64,000 nt of DNA from Ischnura elegans. Lineage: Eukaryota; Arthropoda; Insecta; Odonata; Coenagrionidae. Under the pieces are notes generated by a model. It did not search any database and had not been told where the DNA came from. It saw only the letters and a program-made list of their open reading frames with translations. Shown in pieces: positions 10,741-23,700 of this stretch. The translations under genes and the position numbers were made by a program. Within the stretch, counting starts at the first letter, position 1; each line of letters begins with the position of its first letter. Location: NCBI RefSeq assembly GCF_921293095.1, contig NC_060259.1:26729812-26793811 (forward strand), in the 5' to 3' direction.

Positions 10741-11603
10741 ACAAGAAAAGTAGATTTTCTTTTTATCCTAATATTAACACTGTGTAGTGGTTTTACGAGT
10801 CAATAAATCAATAACATGAAATGGTAATGTATTTTTTATCTCAACCAAAATGATGTACATAATGATTGAATATTTTATTAGATGTAAATGGGCTTGACTT
10901 TTAATGAAATAAACCATTTGAGTTTTACCAATATGATTAAAGCAAACAAAAAAATAAAAATAATCAACTTTCATAGGTTAAGGCCTTGAAAAGAAAATAG
11001 AGCCTGACAGGCTCAGCATGAGTATGTACTCGAGTTCCAAAAATGGGTGCGAGTCCTACAGGGTAAAGCTTTAAAGCAATCTGTAGTTCACTTTCTCAAG
11101 GACTTTCTTAAAGTTGCACTTATTAAAAATAACTAGTAAGTCTCTTCAATTTATATGAAAAGTTTCTTTTATTGAACCATAACCAAAAATTATACTTCAT
11201 ACAAAAACAAGTATAGAATACAAAAATTCAAGGCAAAAAACTCAACAAGAATAATTACTTCGGAAGTCATTTACAATAGAGAATGTCATGTCAAATGGTC
11301 TACCACAAGCTAAATATATCTGTCGACAGGCTCACTTGATTCATTGTAAATACTGCCAAGAGAATAGTAAATGGAAGACTATATCACAAAACAAAACAAT
11401 GTGATATATTCTGCATTTCAGATGCCATTTCAAAGAAAAAAATCCCACATTTTATGGTTTTACACCACCTTAAAATCCCCCAAGTTCATCAAGTGCTAAA
11501 TTTTATTTAATAAACAGGTGATATTTTTTGAAAAGCCAACTAAAACATAGAGACAAAAAATATGATTGAAATGAAAGATGTGGTTAAAATAATACTGGCT
11601 CCT
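10741..11603. other. 3' flank of the HACL2-like gene
   Basis: AT-rich sequence between the piggyBac remnant and the stop codon of the HACL2 gene. The gene's 3' UTR must lie in the upper part (about 11300-11603). No other gene is seen. Confidence 0.5.
11502..11507 (-). promoter_or_regulatory. Candidate polyadenylation signal of the HACL2-like gene
   Basis: AATAAA on the minus strand, about 100 nt downstream of the stop codon at 11604. Position and motif fit a poly(A) signal, but such motifs are common in this AT-rich sequence and others lie further down. Confidence 0.35.
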
Positions 11604-11786
11604 TCAGACAGACAGGCTCCCTTTCCTAAAATCTGATCTACCAATTAATGCATTGATGAGCATGCTTTTATCTGACTTGTACACATCTTGTGCTGCAGAG
11701 TAAGCTTTGGCTGGTGTAAGTTCCTGGTTGTTGCACACAACCCCTTCAGCTCCATACCCACAAGCAACCACATGATAATCAGTGTA
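11604..11786 (-). CDS. HACL2 (ILVBL): HACL2 exon 12 (stop codon)
   Basis: Terminal exon, 60 codons plus TGA. Starts [15 protein letters not shown] and ends [16 protein letters not shown], which lines up with the human C-terminus (IGRTDFRDGS). Acceptor TTTACAG. Intron 11 before it is 6.6 kb. Confidence 0.95.
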   Translation of the reverse strand, partial: YTDYHVVACGYGAEGVVCNNQELTPAKAYSAAQDVYKSDKSMLINALIGRSDFRKGSLSV

Positions 11787-14700
11787 CTGTAAAGATATTT
11801 TACCATAAATTTACATCAGGGCACACTCAAAAATTTATAAGCATAGAATGATAGAATAGACAGGAAATAATTGTACCTAAATATACAATCAAATAATCAA
11901 TATAAGTGCCACAGCTACAAGTAATAATAAAACCATCATCAACAAGTTTACCTACCACTCAGAAAACATTCTGCCTGCATTTTGAAAATACATACAAATT
12001 TAGGCATTTTCTGTCTAGTCATCAAGAGCAATTTGGTTAAATACTTTGGTGATACACATAACATGATGCAGTTTCCATGAGTAAATAAAGGTAGAAAGGA
12101 TGAAGCTTCAATGTAATCAGAGCTTTGAATAAAGGAAAGTAATGGGGTCACTCCACCTTGGTTCAACTCACCTTTGTCATCCCTTAGGATCTCAGATTTC
12201 AATAAAAATTTCTGTATGGATCTATATCCATCTCAAACTAAATACCTCAAGACCATTTTGCACAAAAAGCATTTTGCGCATTTTCACTTATTATCATTTT
12301 TGACAAAAATATGTTTCTTGAATCATATACCAGGGGTGGATCCTGGGGGGGGGGGGCATGTGTTCCTGTGCCCCCCCCAGATCCGCCTATGTCATATACA
12401 TATGTAATTCCTTCTATTTTCCCACCAAATTGTAGTAGATCCATGATTCATGGTTGTTCTAAAGCTAAGACTATTTTAAGACACTCACAGTGTAGAGAAT
12501 TCATTAAATGACATTTCCTATTGTTGCTATATAAAAAAAATTGTAATAAACTCTTCCCAAACACTCCACCTCAGAATTGACCCAAACTTTCATTTTATAA
12601 TCTAGACATAACAATCAAACTATTCCAAAAATAAATTTAGTGGCAACTCATGCATGGATTTTTGGAACTGGATCAAAATTGGTGACACAAGACACTAACA
12701 TCTGGTTGAATTTGGGTATGATGACCCAAAAAACTAAAATATTATCACATTTGCTAAAGTTACCTGCAATCACTCACTTTGCTTTGCTTCGTACTTTTCC
12801 ATTCATTATCTTATCTTTGTCAATAATATGCCTCAAAGGTAGTACTAATTCTTAAGGCAAACACATGATTAAGCTTATTTCATTAAATACTAAGGCCATT
12901 ATCATTAGTATAATATGTGTACATAGGAGAAAATAATATTGATACTGTTACTACTACAAATCTGACACACAAAAGAGGGTGTTTTGAAGTGAAAATTTCT
13001 CAGGAACATCAAGCACTCTTAGGGTGCTTTCAAATAAACACATTTGTGATAGGTAGATAAACCATAACACAGAATGCTTGAAAATTTCTACATGGTAAAC
13101 ATACAAAAATATCCCAAATAAATGAGATAATTCATTGCATACCCTGAACTACACTCATGCCTCATTTAGAGCATGGGATGCATTCCTTGAGGTCTTTGCA
13201 CTGATCAAATTTGAATTAAAGAAGATAACGGTGGTGAGATGCCCCAGTGCCATCAATTGGCTACTCTTGTGGGCCAAAGAAAAGGGAGTTTTCTGTGTAT
13301 AAACACCCGCCGAAATCATGATAAATCTAAGTGTCCTGGTAGTGCAACTGGTAGAGCACCTGGCTGGAAACCGGGAGGTTCTGGGTTCAAGTCCCAGTCA
13401 GGCTGCATTTTTACCTCTGATTTCTGGCTTTTTTTTTCAACTACCATAGCATCGTTGTCCTCGTCCTATTTCCATTGTATGTTCCTATCACTTTCTTTCC
13501 TTCTCTATGAATTTATTTGTATTGTTGCGCTTAAAGCGTCATGTGAATGAATGAAGTAGTGTATCAGCCATATTGGCTTATTTCACTTTGGCTCAAAATG
13601 CATGTTCCCGTCTCTTTCCTGCTATCATGTGAGCGTGCATCTTTCCTTTCATCCTTGTGTCCTCGTCCATTTCTTCTGTTGGTGAGAGGTGAGCTGCCCC
13701 AGTGCCATCTATTGTTTACTCTTGTGGGCCAAAGCAAAGGGAGTTTTCTGTGCACAAACCCCCGCCGAAATCATGGTAAAGGCTAAGGATGGGCAGCTAG
13801 AGAAGATTTTTCCAGGAGTGACGTTGTTAGAAAGAATTGGAAAGAGGCTGTTGATGATTCTGTTCAAAGCCTGGATGCCAGGGAATTATGTGGTGGAAAG
13901 AGAGAGAGTGGGTTGTTTATTAGTATGAATTTTTGTTTTGTAGGTCTTGTGGAGGATTTTCTTACGTAGAAGGTTCTCAGCGAAGAAGAGAGAGGTGAAG
14001 ATTATCAAGAAAAATGTCAAAGGATTTGGGGTTATTGCAAATTCTGTGGCCTCGTACTGAAAGAGAGTAAGGAAGGGTTTGTCACAGGCCTTCCGTTGGC
14101 CACTAAATCTGTCTTCCCTTCTCAAAACAACTAAACCACTTCCAAGGTTCACTACCCGAGCTAACACTTTACCTCTCCCTTGCCAATGAACCCATTGCAA
14201 AACCTGTGCAATCCTCATTACCCAGCCACTTCCTAACAATTTTCTCACTTTTCCACTTCCTTCCACTCTGTCCCCCACCTGTACCAATAGTAATGTAATT
14301 TATATCCTTTTATGTAATTCTTGCTCTGCCTTCTACATTGGTCTAACCACCACTTCACTCAACCCCCAGGTTAATAACCATCGAGTTTCTTGCAATCCTA
14401 CCTCCCCATCTGCTATGCTTCCTGTCCCCACTCATGCCTTTTCCCATAAATTGGATTTTGATGATTGTTTAAACAGGAATTCTTGCCTCTCTCCCATCCT
14501 CCGCCTCACCGCTAGAATTGAAAGCTTTGAAACAATCATGCATATGACTACACCAAGCCTTCAACCCTCCTGGTCTTAACAGGGCCCAATAATCTCTATA
14601 ACCCTCTCCTCTTTCCCCTCCCCATTCCTCTCCCTCTCCCTCCCCCCTTCTCATCCTAATCTCCTCAGCCTCTAGTCATCCTCTGTTCTCCTCCTCAGTC

Positions 14701-17700
14701 CCCACTTGCCTTCTTCCAGACAAAGACCGAAACGGTCGAAAATTCAAAACCTTACATGAGAGTGTTCATTTTATTTGTGATATTTAGTGATTTTTCCGGG
14801 TATTCTTCCGCATCTATCCCTTTTGTAGGACAATATTTCGCCAACCTTCCAGTTGGCTCCCTCAGGTCCACTGAAGTGTCGATGCAGAAAGTTGCTCATC
14901 TTATATACATACCCCGTTTGCTGCCTTTTTTGTGGAGGTGTGCCCTGATTGGTCAGAATCTTTGAAGACCCTTTTCCACGCGCTGGCGAGATTGTAGCTG
15001 TCTTCACGGTTGAAGTTCTTTGATGTTTTGGCGATTTCAATTGCCTCCCTGATTATTCTCGGGTAGTAGCGGCCTTCTTTGTTCAAAAGGGAGGTGTTGT
15101 CAAAGACAATATTTTGTGTCAGTCCACTCCATTGGTGTTCTGCTACCGCTTACTGGGTGAAATGTCTATTTTTTACGGCCCACCTGTGCTCTTGGACTCG
15201 GCATTTCAGTGCTCGTGATGTTTGGCTAATGTAGGAATCACCGCAGCTGCATTTAATCTGGTATACTCCTCCACAGATGTCTTTACGGTGGTGGTCTTTC
15301 ATGTTGACAAGGATATTTGACATCTTGGTGACGCATTTGAATCTGGTCATGATGTTGTGTTTCTGGAGGGCTCTCGCGATCTTTTCCGTGGTACTGGCAA
15401 CGTAAGGTAGGATAGCATGTGCTCTCGCCTTTTCTGTAGTAGGGCTCTCTTCATTGGTTCTTTTTGGGGCCATCAGCGACTGCTTATGTTCCATTTTATG
15501 GAAAATCTTCAAGATGTTTTCTCGCCGGAAGCCATTCATCTGGAAAGTTTCCATTAAATGTCGTTTTTCTTTTTCGATGGAGGCAGCGTCTGAGAGGGAG
15601 TATGCTCAGTGGAATAATGTTTCAATTACTCCGAATTTCTGTTGTGGGTGGTGATGGGAGTCTGCATGGAGATATCGGTCCGTGTGGGTCTTTTTACGAA
15701 AAACGGAGTGTCCCAAAGTCCCATCTCCTTTCTTCTCGACCAGTACGTCTAGAAAAGGTAGGCGGTTGTCCGTTTCCGTCTCCATGGTAAATGTTATGGC
15801 AGCATTTTGTGCTTTCAGGTGGTGCAAGAACTTCTGGAGTTCATCTTTTCCGTGGGGCCATATCACAAATGTGTCATCCACATACCTCACAAAGAGTTTT
15901 GGCTTTTTGTTGAAGGACTGCAAGGCTTTCCGTTCCAAATCTTCCATGAAAAGATTGGCGATTACCGGGGAGAGTGGGGACCCCATTGCAGCACCATTCA
16001 TTTGCCTGTAAAATTTTCCGTTCCACGTGAAGTAGGAGTTTCTCAGGCAAAATTCCACCATCTTTGGGATGTCTTCTAGGAGGCCGTCACTTGTGAATGT
16101 CTTGATTATCTCTACGGCTTCACCAATTGGGATGTTTATGAAGAGAGATACTACATCGAAGTTTAAGTTTTTTGTGACCTCTCTCGGCATTTATTTATAT
16201 ATCACCTAAAGTCGAAAATTGCATTAGTAACACCATTTATAACTTGAGAACGGCTGTACTGCTTTTAACGATATTTGGTTTCTTGGAATTGTCTCAGCCC
16301 CAGGTAACAGAATAAACATTAAAAAAATGGAAAAAGTTCACAGAAAAAATTAATCTTGATCTTAGAGATATGATTTTAGGGGTTGATAACACCACAAAAG
16401 CTGTCAAGTCGGTTAAAACTAGACGATTTGTTTTGTTTTTACCAATTCAATTACTCAGCTTCACAACAATATTAAAACATTTTAATAGTTAAAGCATGTT
16501 ATAAATATTAAAATCATTTAATTTTAGGTAAGCCCAGCTTGAGTTGAGTAGTCAATAAACACGTCACTACTGTGTGTGTAAACAAATCTCCAAGCAAATG
16601 TTGACAATCGGTAATGACTGCATTCCAGTCAAAGAATTGAGCAGATTGACTTCATTTCCACAGAATTTTAGCATTTCGTTTCATTGAAAGATGACCTCTC
16701 CTACAAAGTGTTCCTGAACATTAATGATAACCATAAAAATCACAAATTGTGGAGAGAGCGAGCAATTCCGGTAGCTAAGAACGAAGATCTGAGTAACTTA
16801 AGCTACGTAATTCAGATTCAAATCGTGGCTTCTCTGCACTCACTCAAATCTATTGACTGTGCAACAAACGAAGACAAAGTCACAAACTATCCATCTGAGT
16901 TTTTAAACTCCTTGGATGTGCCGATCTTACCACCCCACAATTTACAGCTGAAGGTTGGCTAGGTGGTCATGATGCTTTGAAAGCTAAACCAACCAAAACT
17001 ATACAATGTAACGTGTTTGGTTATTTCAAAAACTGATTATGCATACTCAAAGGAAAGTTCAAAGATGAGGAAATTCTCATTCCAAAGATCCCCATGATCC
17101 CAACCAATATGTCCTTTGAGTTTAAACAAATTCAATTTCCAATTCATTTTGCATTCGTGATGAAGATTAACAAATCACAATGTGACAGTGTTTGTGGTCT
17201 ACATCTAAAAAAAAAATGTTCTTCTCATGGTGAAATATGTGTGGCATGTTCAAAAGTTGGAAAAAAATCTGATTTATTTGTTCTTGCGCCTGATAGAAAA
17301 CAAAAACTGTTGTATAACAGAAGGTACAAACTTACTTAAGAGAATAAAGCCAAATATGTAGGGTAGATCAGGGCACGCTTACGCAGTGCATTTTTTCGAA
17401 TCGTGTTATAACTAATACCACATAAGTCATGAAATATTAATGCTGCTCCCTAGGGGCTATTTTTATGGGATTTTAAGTGTCAGTCAAGTATTGGTCTAGC
17501 ACAGGGGTCTCCAAACTACGGCCCGCGGGCCGGATCCGGCCCAAGGAGGGTTTTCATCCGGCCCGCACACTCGTTTCAAGTAGAGCGCGATTCTTGCTCG
17601 TATAACTCTGTGAGACGCCGCTAGGAGCATTGCAGCGCTGTACTACACGTCAAAGTCGCCTTCAATTGCTCGTAAATAAGAAATACGCCACTGTATACTT

Positions 17701-20700
17701 CAGGAGACATTACAATCGAAAACTTCAGTCATCGGCAAATTTGCTATCCAGCCCGCGGGGCGATTTGGAACTTGGAATGTGGCCCTCGTGGCCTAGTAAA
17801 TTGGAGACCCCTGGTCTAGCATTAGGTGAACTTGTCCCATGAAGGGGGGCAAGTTTACTAACAAGCGTGGACCTTAATTAACCCGATTAAAATAACAAAT
17901 AGGCCAACAACTGAATGCATAAAATGTTGACTTTATTATCAGCTATATAAAATCACTATGTTTAAAATTGCCTATGTTAAAAAATAAAAATTAGAAAAAT
18001 GAAAAAAATCCCGGAAAAAGTTCCCCGGTCTACCCAATGTAGATTGAATAAATGTCTTTCTAACAAGCCATTGTATTCCTTATTTTTGCTGTTTTATTGA
18101 ATTTTTTTCTTATTTTATTATAGTAAATAAAAAATTATTAAAATCAGTACATCTGTTCTTGATTTGGTGTGACTAAACTGTTCATTGATTATCAGGTGAT
18201 ACGAAGTTTGCCGGGTCAGCAAGTCAACCATATATCACATGAGACATAATCTTCTAACTTGGGAGTTGGATTTTATAAGAGGGACACTATACCCAGACTT
18301 CACAACTGGGGCAAGGGAAAAGAAAAACAGAGTTGTTAGAGCAACCAATAAAATAATCAGATACTCACCTCTAACTCACATGCAACTGAGCTTCCAAATA
18401 ATGGTTTTTGTTCCCTCTCAATTTGTGTCCAACCTGCATCATTACCCACCAATGCTATCACTGGTAAGCGATGCCTCATGAAGGTATCAAACTCAGCGAT
18501 TGAATATCCACATGAACCATCTCCATAAATTATCCATACTTGAGTATTGGGGCAGGTCACCTTGGCTCCAATTGCAAATCCACCCCCAACACCCAAAGTG
18601 CCAAATGCCCCAGGATCTAGCCACTGATATGGACCACGGGGCCTGCAAAAGAAAAAAATTGACAATACATGCTTGTTTGAATATTCAATGAATTCAACAG
18701 ATACATACTAGGGAATTGTTGGTTTCAGTTTTTTCAGTTCCTCAAATACAGTTCTTAATTAAGCTCTCAAATATTTCAATTATGAATACCAAAGGAGTTT
18801 TTAATCCAATTAGTATGCTCATTTAGGACAATATTAATTGGATCTTTGAGAAAGTTTCTTGTTTCTATCGCTGAAAATATCATAGGGTATTCAGAGCTAT
18901 CATGGAGAGCAATAAAACAGCAGTCCTGAAATCAGAAATATCACTACAACAATCCCTCATAAAAGAAAAAAAATTTCGTGCTGTATAAGGATCGTCTGTA
19001 ACCTTGATTTGTTCAATACAAAAGGATAGGCAAGTAGCACGAATGTACATAATCATTACTTTCAATGAAAGTTTCCCCATTATCAATTACAGTTCTAGAC
19101 CCAGTTAAAACCTATGTCATTTCTTGATTTTTCTTGCGAGTGCTTTACTTGGATGGATTTAAGGATATGTTCAATATGGCATCCAATCAACTTCATGCGG
19201 CTCCTGCAAAATGATCATTGATCTAAAGAAAAAGTTCACCACTTGAAATGTTCGTTCCCATAATTCCACACATACGAGTGTGTTCAGGTTTAAATGGACT
19301 ATCAGGGAAAGTACTAACCAAGAGCCATGACATATTCTGGAGGAGTTTTTCCTGCAGAACTCTGTCTCTCTCTTTAACCAACTTGGCCAACGACATAGAG
19401 TTTCTCAAATGTCAACTAACCAAGCTAAAATAAAAATGGAATTCCAACTTAATGGTGGTACAGGAAAAGGCCAATTCTTTGGCTATATAAAGTCTCAAAA
19501 CCGAAAAAAGGTGCATTGAGTGACAATCATCTTGCTGCAAAATCATTACGATGTCAAATCATCGCACATCAAATAATGAATAAAAATATTCCAAAAATCT
19601 GCAATAAGATCTCAATCTGACAGATACAAATGGTATCATCATTGTAGATGGCTTACACATGGCATCTGTTATGAATGATATTTGTCTTTCCCAACCAGCA
19701 TCTAGCACTTCTTATTCAACACTTATCCCCAAACTCCTCAATTTAGTCTTTATTTCCGCCTCCTTGCACTGATCTAGAATTACAGGGCATCATCCAAAAA
19801 TTAGGAAACAAATTCATATCAGGACAGGATGGAATTTCATCTTTGTAATCAAAATACAGTAAAACCCCTTATTTACACTTTTCTAGGGACCCAAGGAAAA
19901 AAGTGTAAATTGCGGGAAAATGCAAATCGTGGGAAATAGAGAATTTTCACTTTTATTCATATACTGGCTTTGGAAATGTTAATTTTTTAATTGTTCACTA
20001 AGCATTATGCCATAACACTGTTTCCCTCTGAAGCACAGTGTTTTTGCTGGCAGCAAAAATTAAAAAATAATCCTGTTTTGTCTGCAATGAAAACATCTTT
20101 TGGGCTGTAACCTTCCAGAACTCTAATATATTCAGATTCTTTCCACTGAGTTGCTGTCTCTATGTTAACATCTTTGCTTTCACCACTCACCATCTTATAT
20201 ACAAGACTGTACCTATTTTTGAATCTATCCAACCAACCACTATAGATGCCGAGGAATCTTCGATTCCCAATCTTGTGGGGAAATACTTTTTTCTCAAGGG
20301 CCTTTGGTCCTGTTTACACGATACATTAACATGTACGAGTTAATTTCTGCTTGCATGAATGATTTTTGTGGACCGGAACGGGATATGTATGAATGTAGAC
20401 AGGGGCAGATCCAGGATTTTTTTCTGGGAGGGGCACTAGAGGGCCTGACAGGCAAAATATCTTGTCTTAATTGAGATTAAAAACAAGATATAACAAAGAC
20501 TTTACAAAATTCTCTTTATTTTTATATCAAATTTATTCTTATTGAATTAAATGATTGAGCCTCCTTGAGTAATACACAAAACAAAGCGAACATAATGATG
20601 ACCATCAGGGGTGGATCCAGGATTTCTTTCTGGGGGGCACAAGCAATGCCGTATCCAGGATTTTGATCAAGGAGTGGGGGGGGGGCACAATGATACCACG

Positions 20701-23700
20701 TTATACAAAACGAACGCAATGATAACCGGACCGTATTAAAATTCTTGCATATTTTTAAGTCTGGGGGGGCACGTGCCCCCCCCCCCATATATCCTCCTAT
20801 GATAACCGTATTAAAATTTTGTCTCTTTTTTTAAGCATCTGGGGGGGCACGTCCCCATCCCCTAAATCCGACTATGAATGCATGAACCAAATTTGAACAG
20901 GTTCTATTTTCTGTTCGTGCATATACGCACAAGTTGGGTGAATACACAGTGCATTTTCGTTTTCATAATTTAGACATTAACTTGTACGGGTTAATGTACT
21001 ATGTAAACAGGCCTTTAGATGACACCATTTGCTGGGACATTTGATGATCTTGCACCTAAAAACTACTCTTTTAGGATTCGTTCTATTTATTCTTACCTAG
21101 AATTCTTCGCATATATTCTCTTTTTTGATAAATGTCCGCACTGGTTTGCATATTTTACAATGGCATCGCAATATTTCACCTCGGTATTGAATGTTGAGAC
21201 TGGGAATCCGAACGGATTGCCAAGTCCCAACATTCGAGTCGCCAGCGTTTGAATCGATGCGGGTTCCGGTGTGGGAATCAACTAGCTCTATAATTTTCAT
21301 TTTCTCGTCAATTAAAATTGCCCGTTTTTCACCTCGAATTTCCATTTTCAAGCCGGATCAATTCTATTTCCCGTACGAGTTGAGGGTAACTCGAGTTGCC
21401 GATCGGCAACACACGAGTATCTGACCTATACTCCTCGGCGATCAAGTGCGTAGTACAAACTGTCATGGGACTTCATAATTTTTTAAATTTACAATAGTTT
21501 GCGATACACTGCTATTTGAATGGGATAATTCAAGTTTAAATAAGTTTTTTAAAAGTATTTAATTAACCCATAATTGCTACGCAACTGTTGAATGAAGTCA
21601 GCGCAAATGATCCCAGATGTCGGTCAAGTTATATAGTTCCGGCATTTATCACGTCTGGTTCCCTTGCAAACTCTCGTATCAAATTATCGACTACATGATT
21701 ATTGTCAACATTCCTTCAGGAGTTCTTGCATTATAATTAATACATAGCTCGATTGCTCAATACAGCTACTTTCATATCGTGAATCTTTTCGCCGCTGACA
21801 GAAAACGAGAGGACGTACTTCAACTTTCCGACGTTAGTGGCGTTCTGTCCCGCCACATTCAAATTCTTCCCGAAAATAGTTCTCATTACTCTTAGATTTT
21901 TCTCTCTTAGATTAGGTCTTTCTCTCTTAGATTTTTAAATAAAAATGCGCGAAAGGAAGCCAAAAGACAGTTTTAAGGGCTGATATGCGCGATTAATTGT
22001 TTTACTACGCAAAAAAATTTTTTTTAGTCGGCACGTCGTGATGCACATGGCGGGAAAACGAAAAAAACACGGCGTAAATACAGGGTTCTATTTACATTGG
22101 AGAGATAGGAAATATGACGGGACCCAGAAAAAAACTTGCAATTTGCGGGAAAACGTAAATTCCGATAACGCAAATACGGGGTTTTACTGTATATTTTAAT
22201 GCAATTAAGTTCCCTTTATTTGATCAACAAGTCTCTTAGGATTGGTGAGTAGGTACTTAAAATAGCCAAAGCCGTACTCCATATAAGAGTAAAGGCAGCA
22301 AATATCAAATGAGTTCTTACTGACCTCTCCTCTAAATCAAGTCAGCAAAATTTCTGAAATTGCTTTTCATAATCACCTCATGTCATAGTTGGAAAAATAT
22401 AATCTGTTATCAACTTCTCAGTATGGCTTCACGAAGTCCAGATCTACCTCCACTTCCACTTACCACATAAAATACTGTCTGGTCTTGACAACAAAATTAG
22501 AATCCATGGCCCTTTTCTTAGATTTTTCGAAAGCTTTTGACTCAGTAAACCATCAAATCCTCCTTTCAAAATTTGCAAGCTTTGGCATGAGAGGAACACC
22601 CATTGACTGGATCAATTTATAATGATGAGGTAGGCAACTATGTGTCCTCATTCCTCAAAATGGGAGTAGATTTGTTTCACCTACAGAAGATGTCAAGGCT
22701 GGTGTCCCATAGGGTTCAGTCATGGGTCAAGTTCTATTCCTTTGATACATCAATGATCTCCCACATGTTCTGTATCTGTACCTGGCACTCTTCCAGTGTT
22801 TTATGCCAATGATACTAATGTTTTGCTGTCTGCTAATTCCAAGAACAAAATAATTTCAAAGTCTGTTGCTATTGTTCTACTCTTCTGCATGAATGCTGCA
22901 ATGGCAATCCCCTTAGTTGTTGATAAATCCAATTTCATTGATTTTACCAACAAATACAAGACTCAAGCTAACATATCCATAAACATTGATGGTAAAACAA
23001 TTACACAGAACACCATTTCTTGTTTCCTAGGAATCAACATTGAAAGTAGACTACCTTGGGAGAGTCATATTTACAATTTACAGAATAAACCGAGTTCTGT
23101 GAGTTACCTTATCAGACTTACTCTACATTTGGTTAATTTTGATTTGTTCTTGTCTGGTTTTAGGTGAATTTTAATCGAAGAAATTTTCAGGGAAAAGACA
23201 CCAATTGGAGAAATGAGGACATCTTTCTACTTGGGCAAGGTTTCCCTTTGAATCCTGTTGAAATTGTAGACAAACCTGGAGAGGGGATGCTCAATAGAAG
23301 TGCAATATGATTCATTCTTATACATACTATTGATATAATCAAATAATAGAGTTGATTAATAAACTATCGACACTAATCTCTGCTGACAGGAATAAGTAAA
23401 GCTCTTAAAGTCATGCACTAGTCTAGTAGAACTAGTAATATCCATGATAAATATTTTTAAGATTAATGAATAGAGTATAATTAGCCCTCCCATTCATGTT
23501 CCAATGAGGCTTGGTAACTTATGACCACTAGTAATGTCAGTCATACAGCCTGATACATCCTTGAGCCTCAGTCGCTGGGTTTGCCTACTAGACTCGAGGG
23601 AAAAATGATGCAGTTGAGTCACAGAAGAGCCCTACTTTCTCATTGGTTCATTCCCACCTCTTCGCCTGAGCCTATACCACACGTCCTCTTACCCCTCCAC

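Larger units (their letters stand above)
14761..16195 (-). mobile_element. Penelope-like element, minus strand, 5' truncated
   Basis: The reverse transcriptase C-terminal half, linker, GIY-YIG domain and 3' terminal sequence are all present in order. The 5' end is cut within the RT domain near 16195. The 3' region, on the minus strand, includes CTGAGGGA, a perfect stem GCCAAC/GTTGGC and GAAAT, a hammerhead-like core. The element lies in HACL2 intron 11, in the same orientation as the gene. Confidence 0.85.
19857..22189 (-). mobile_element. Tigger/pogo DNA transposon with nested insertions
   Basis: 2333 bp with ends CAGTAAAACCCC and GGGGTTTTACTG, flanked by TA on both sides. It carries remnants of a pogo-type transposase (20005-20232), interrupted by a hAT element (20308-21010), which in turn contains G-run MITE sequences (20400-20880). 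The order of nesting gives the order of insertion. It lies in HACL2 intron 10. Confidence 0.85.

Noticed and set aside
13333-13407. Functional tRNA-Ser(GGA) gene
   Set aside because: The anticodon loop would read GGA, but the long variable arm of serine tRNAs is absent and the acceptor stem has mismatches. A SINE head or pseudogene fits better.
13886-14287. Minus-strand 133-codon frame as a gene
   Set aside because: It overlaps the plus-strand Penelope remnant, which explains the sequence; the minus frame has no family match.
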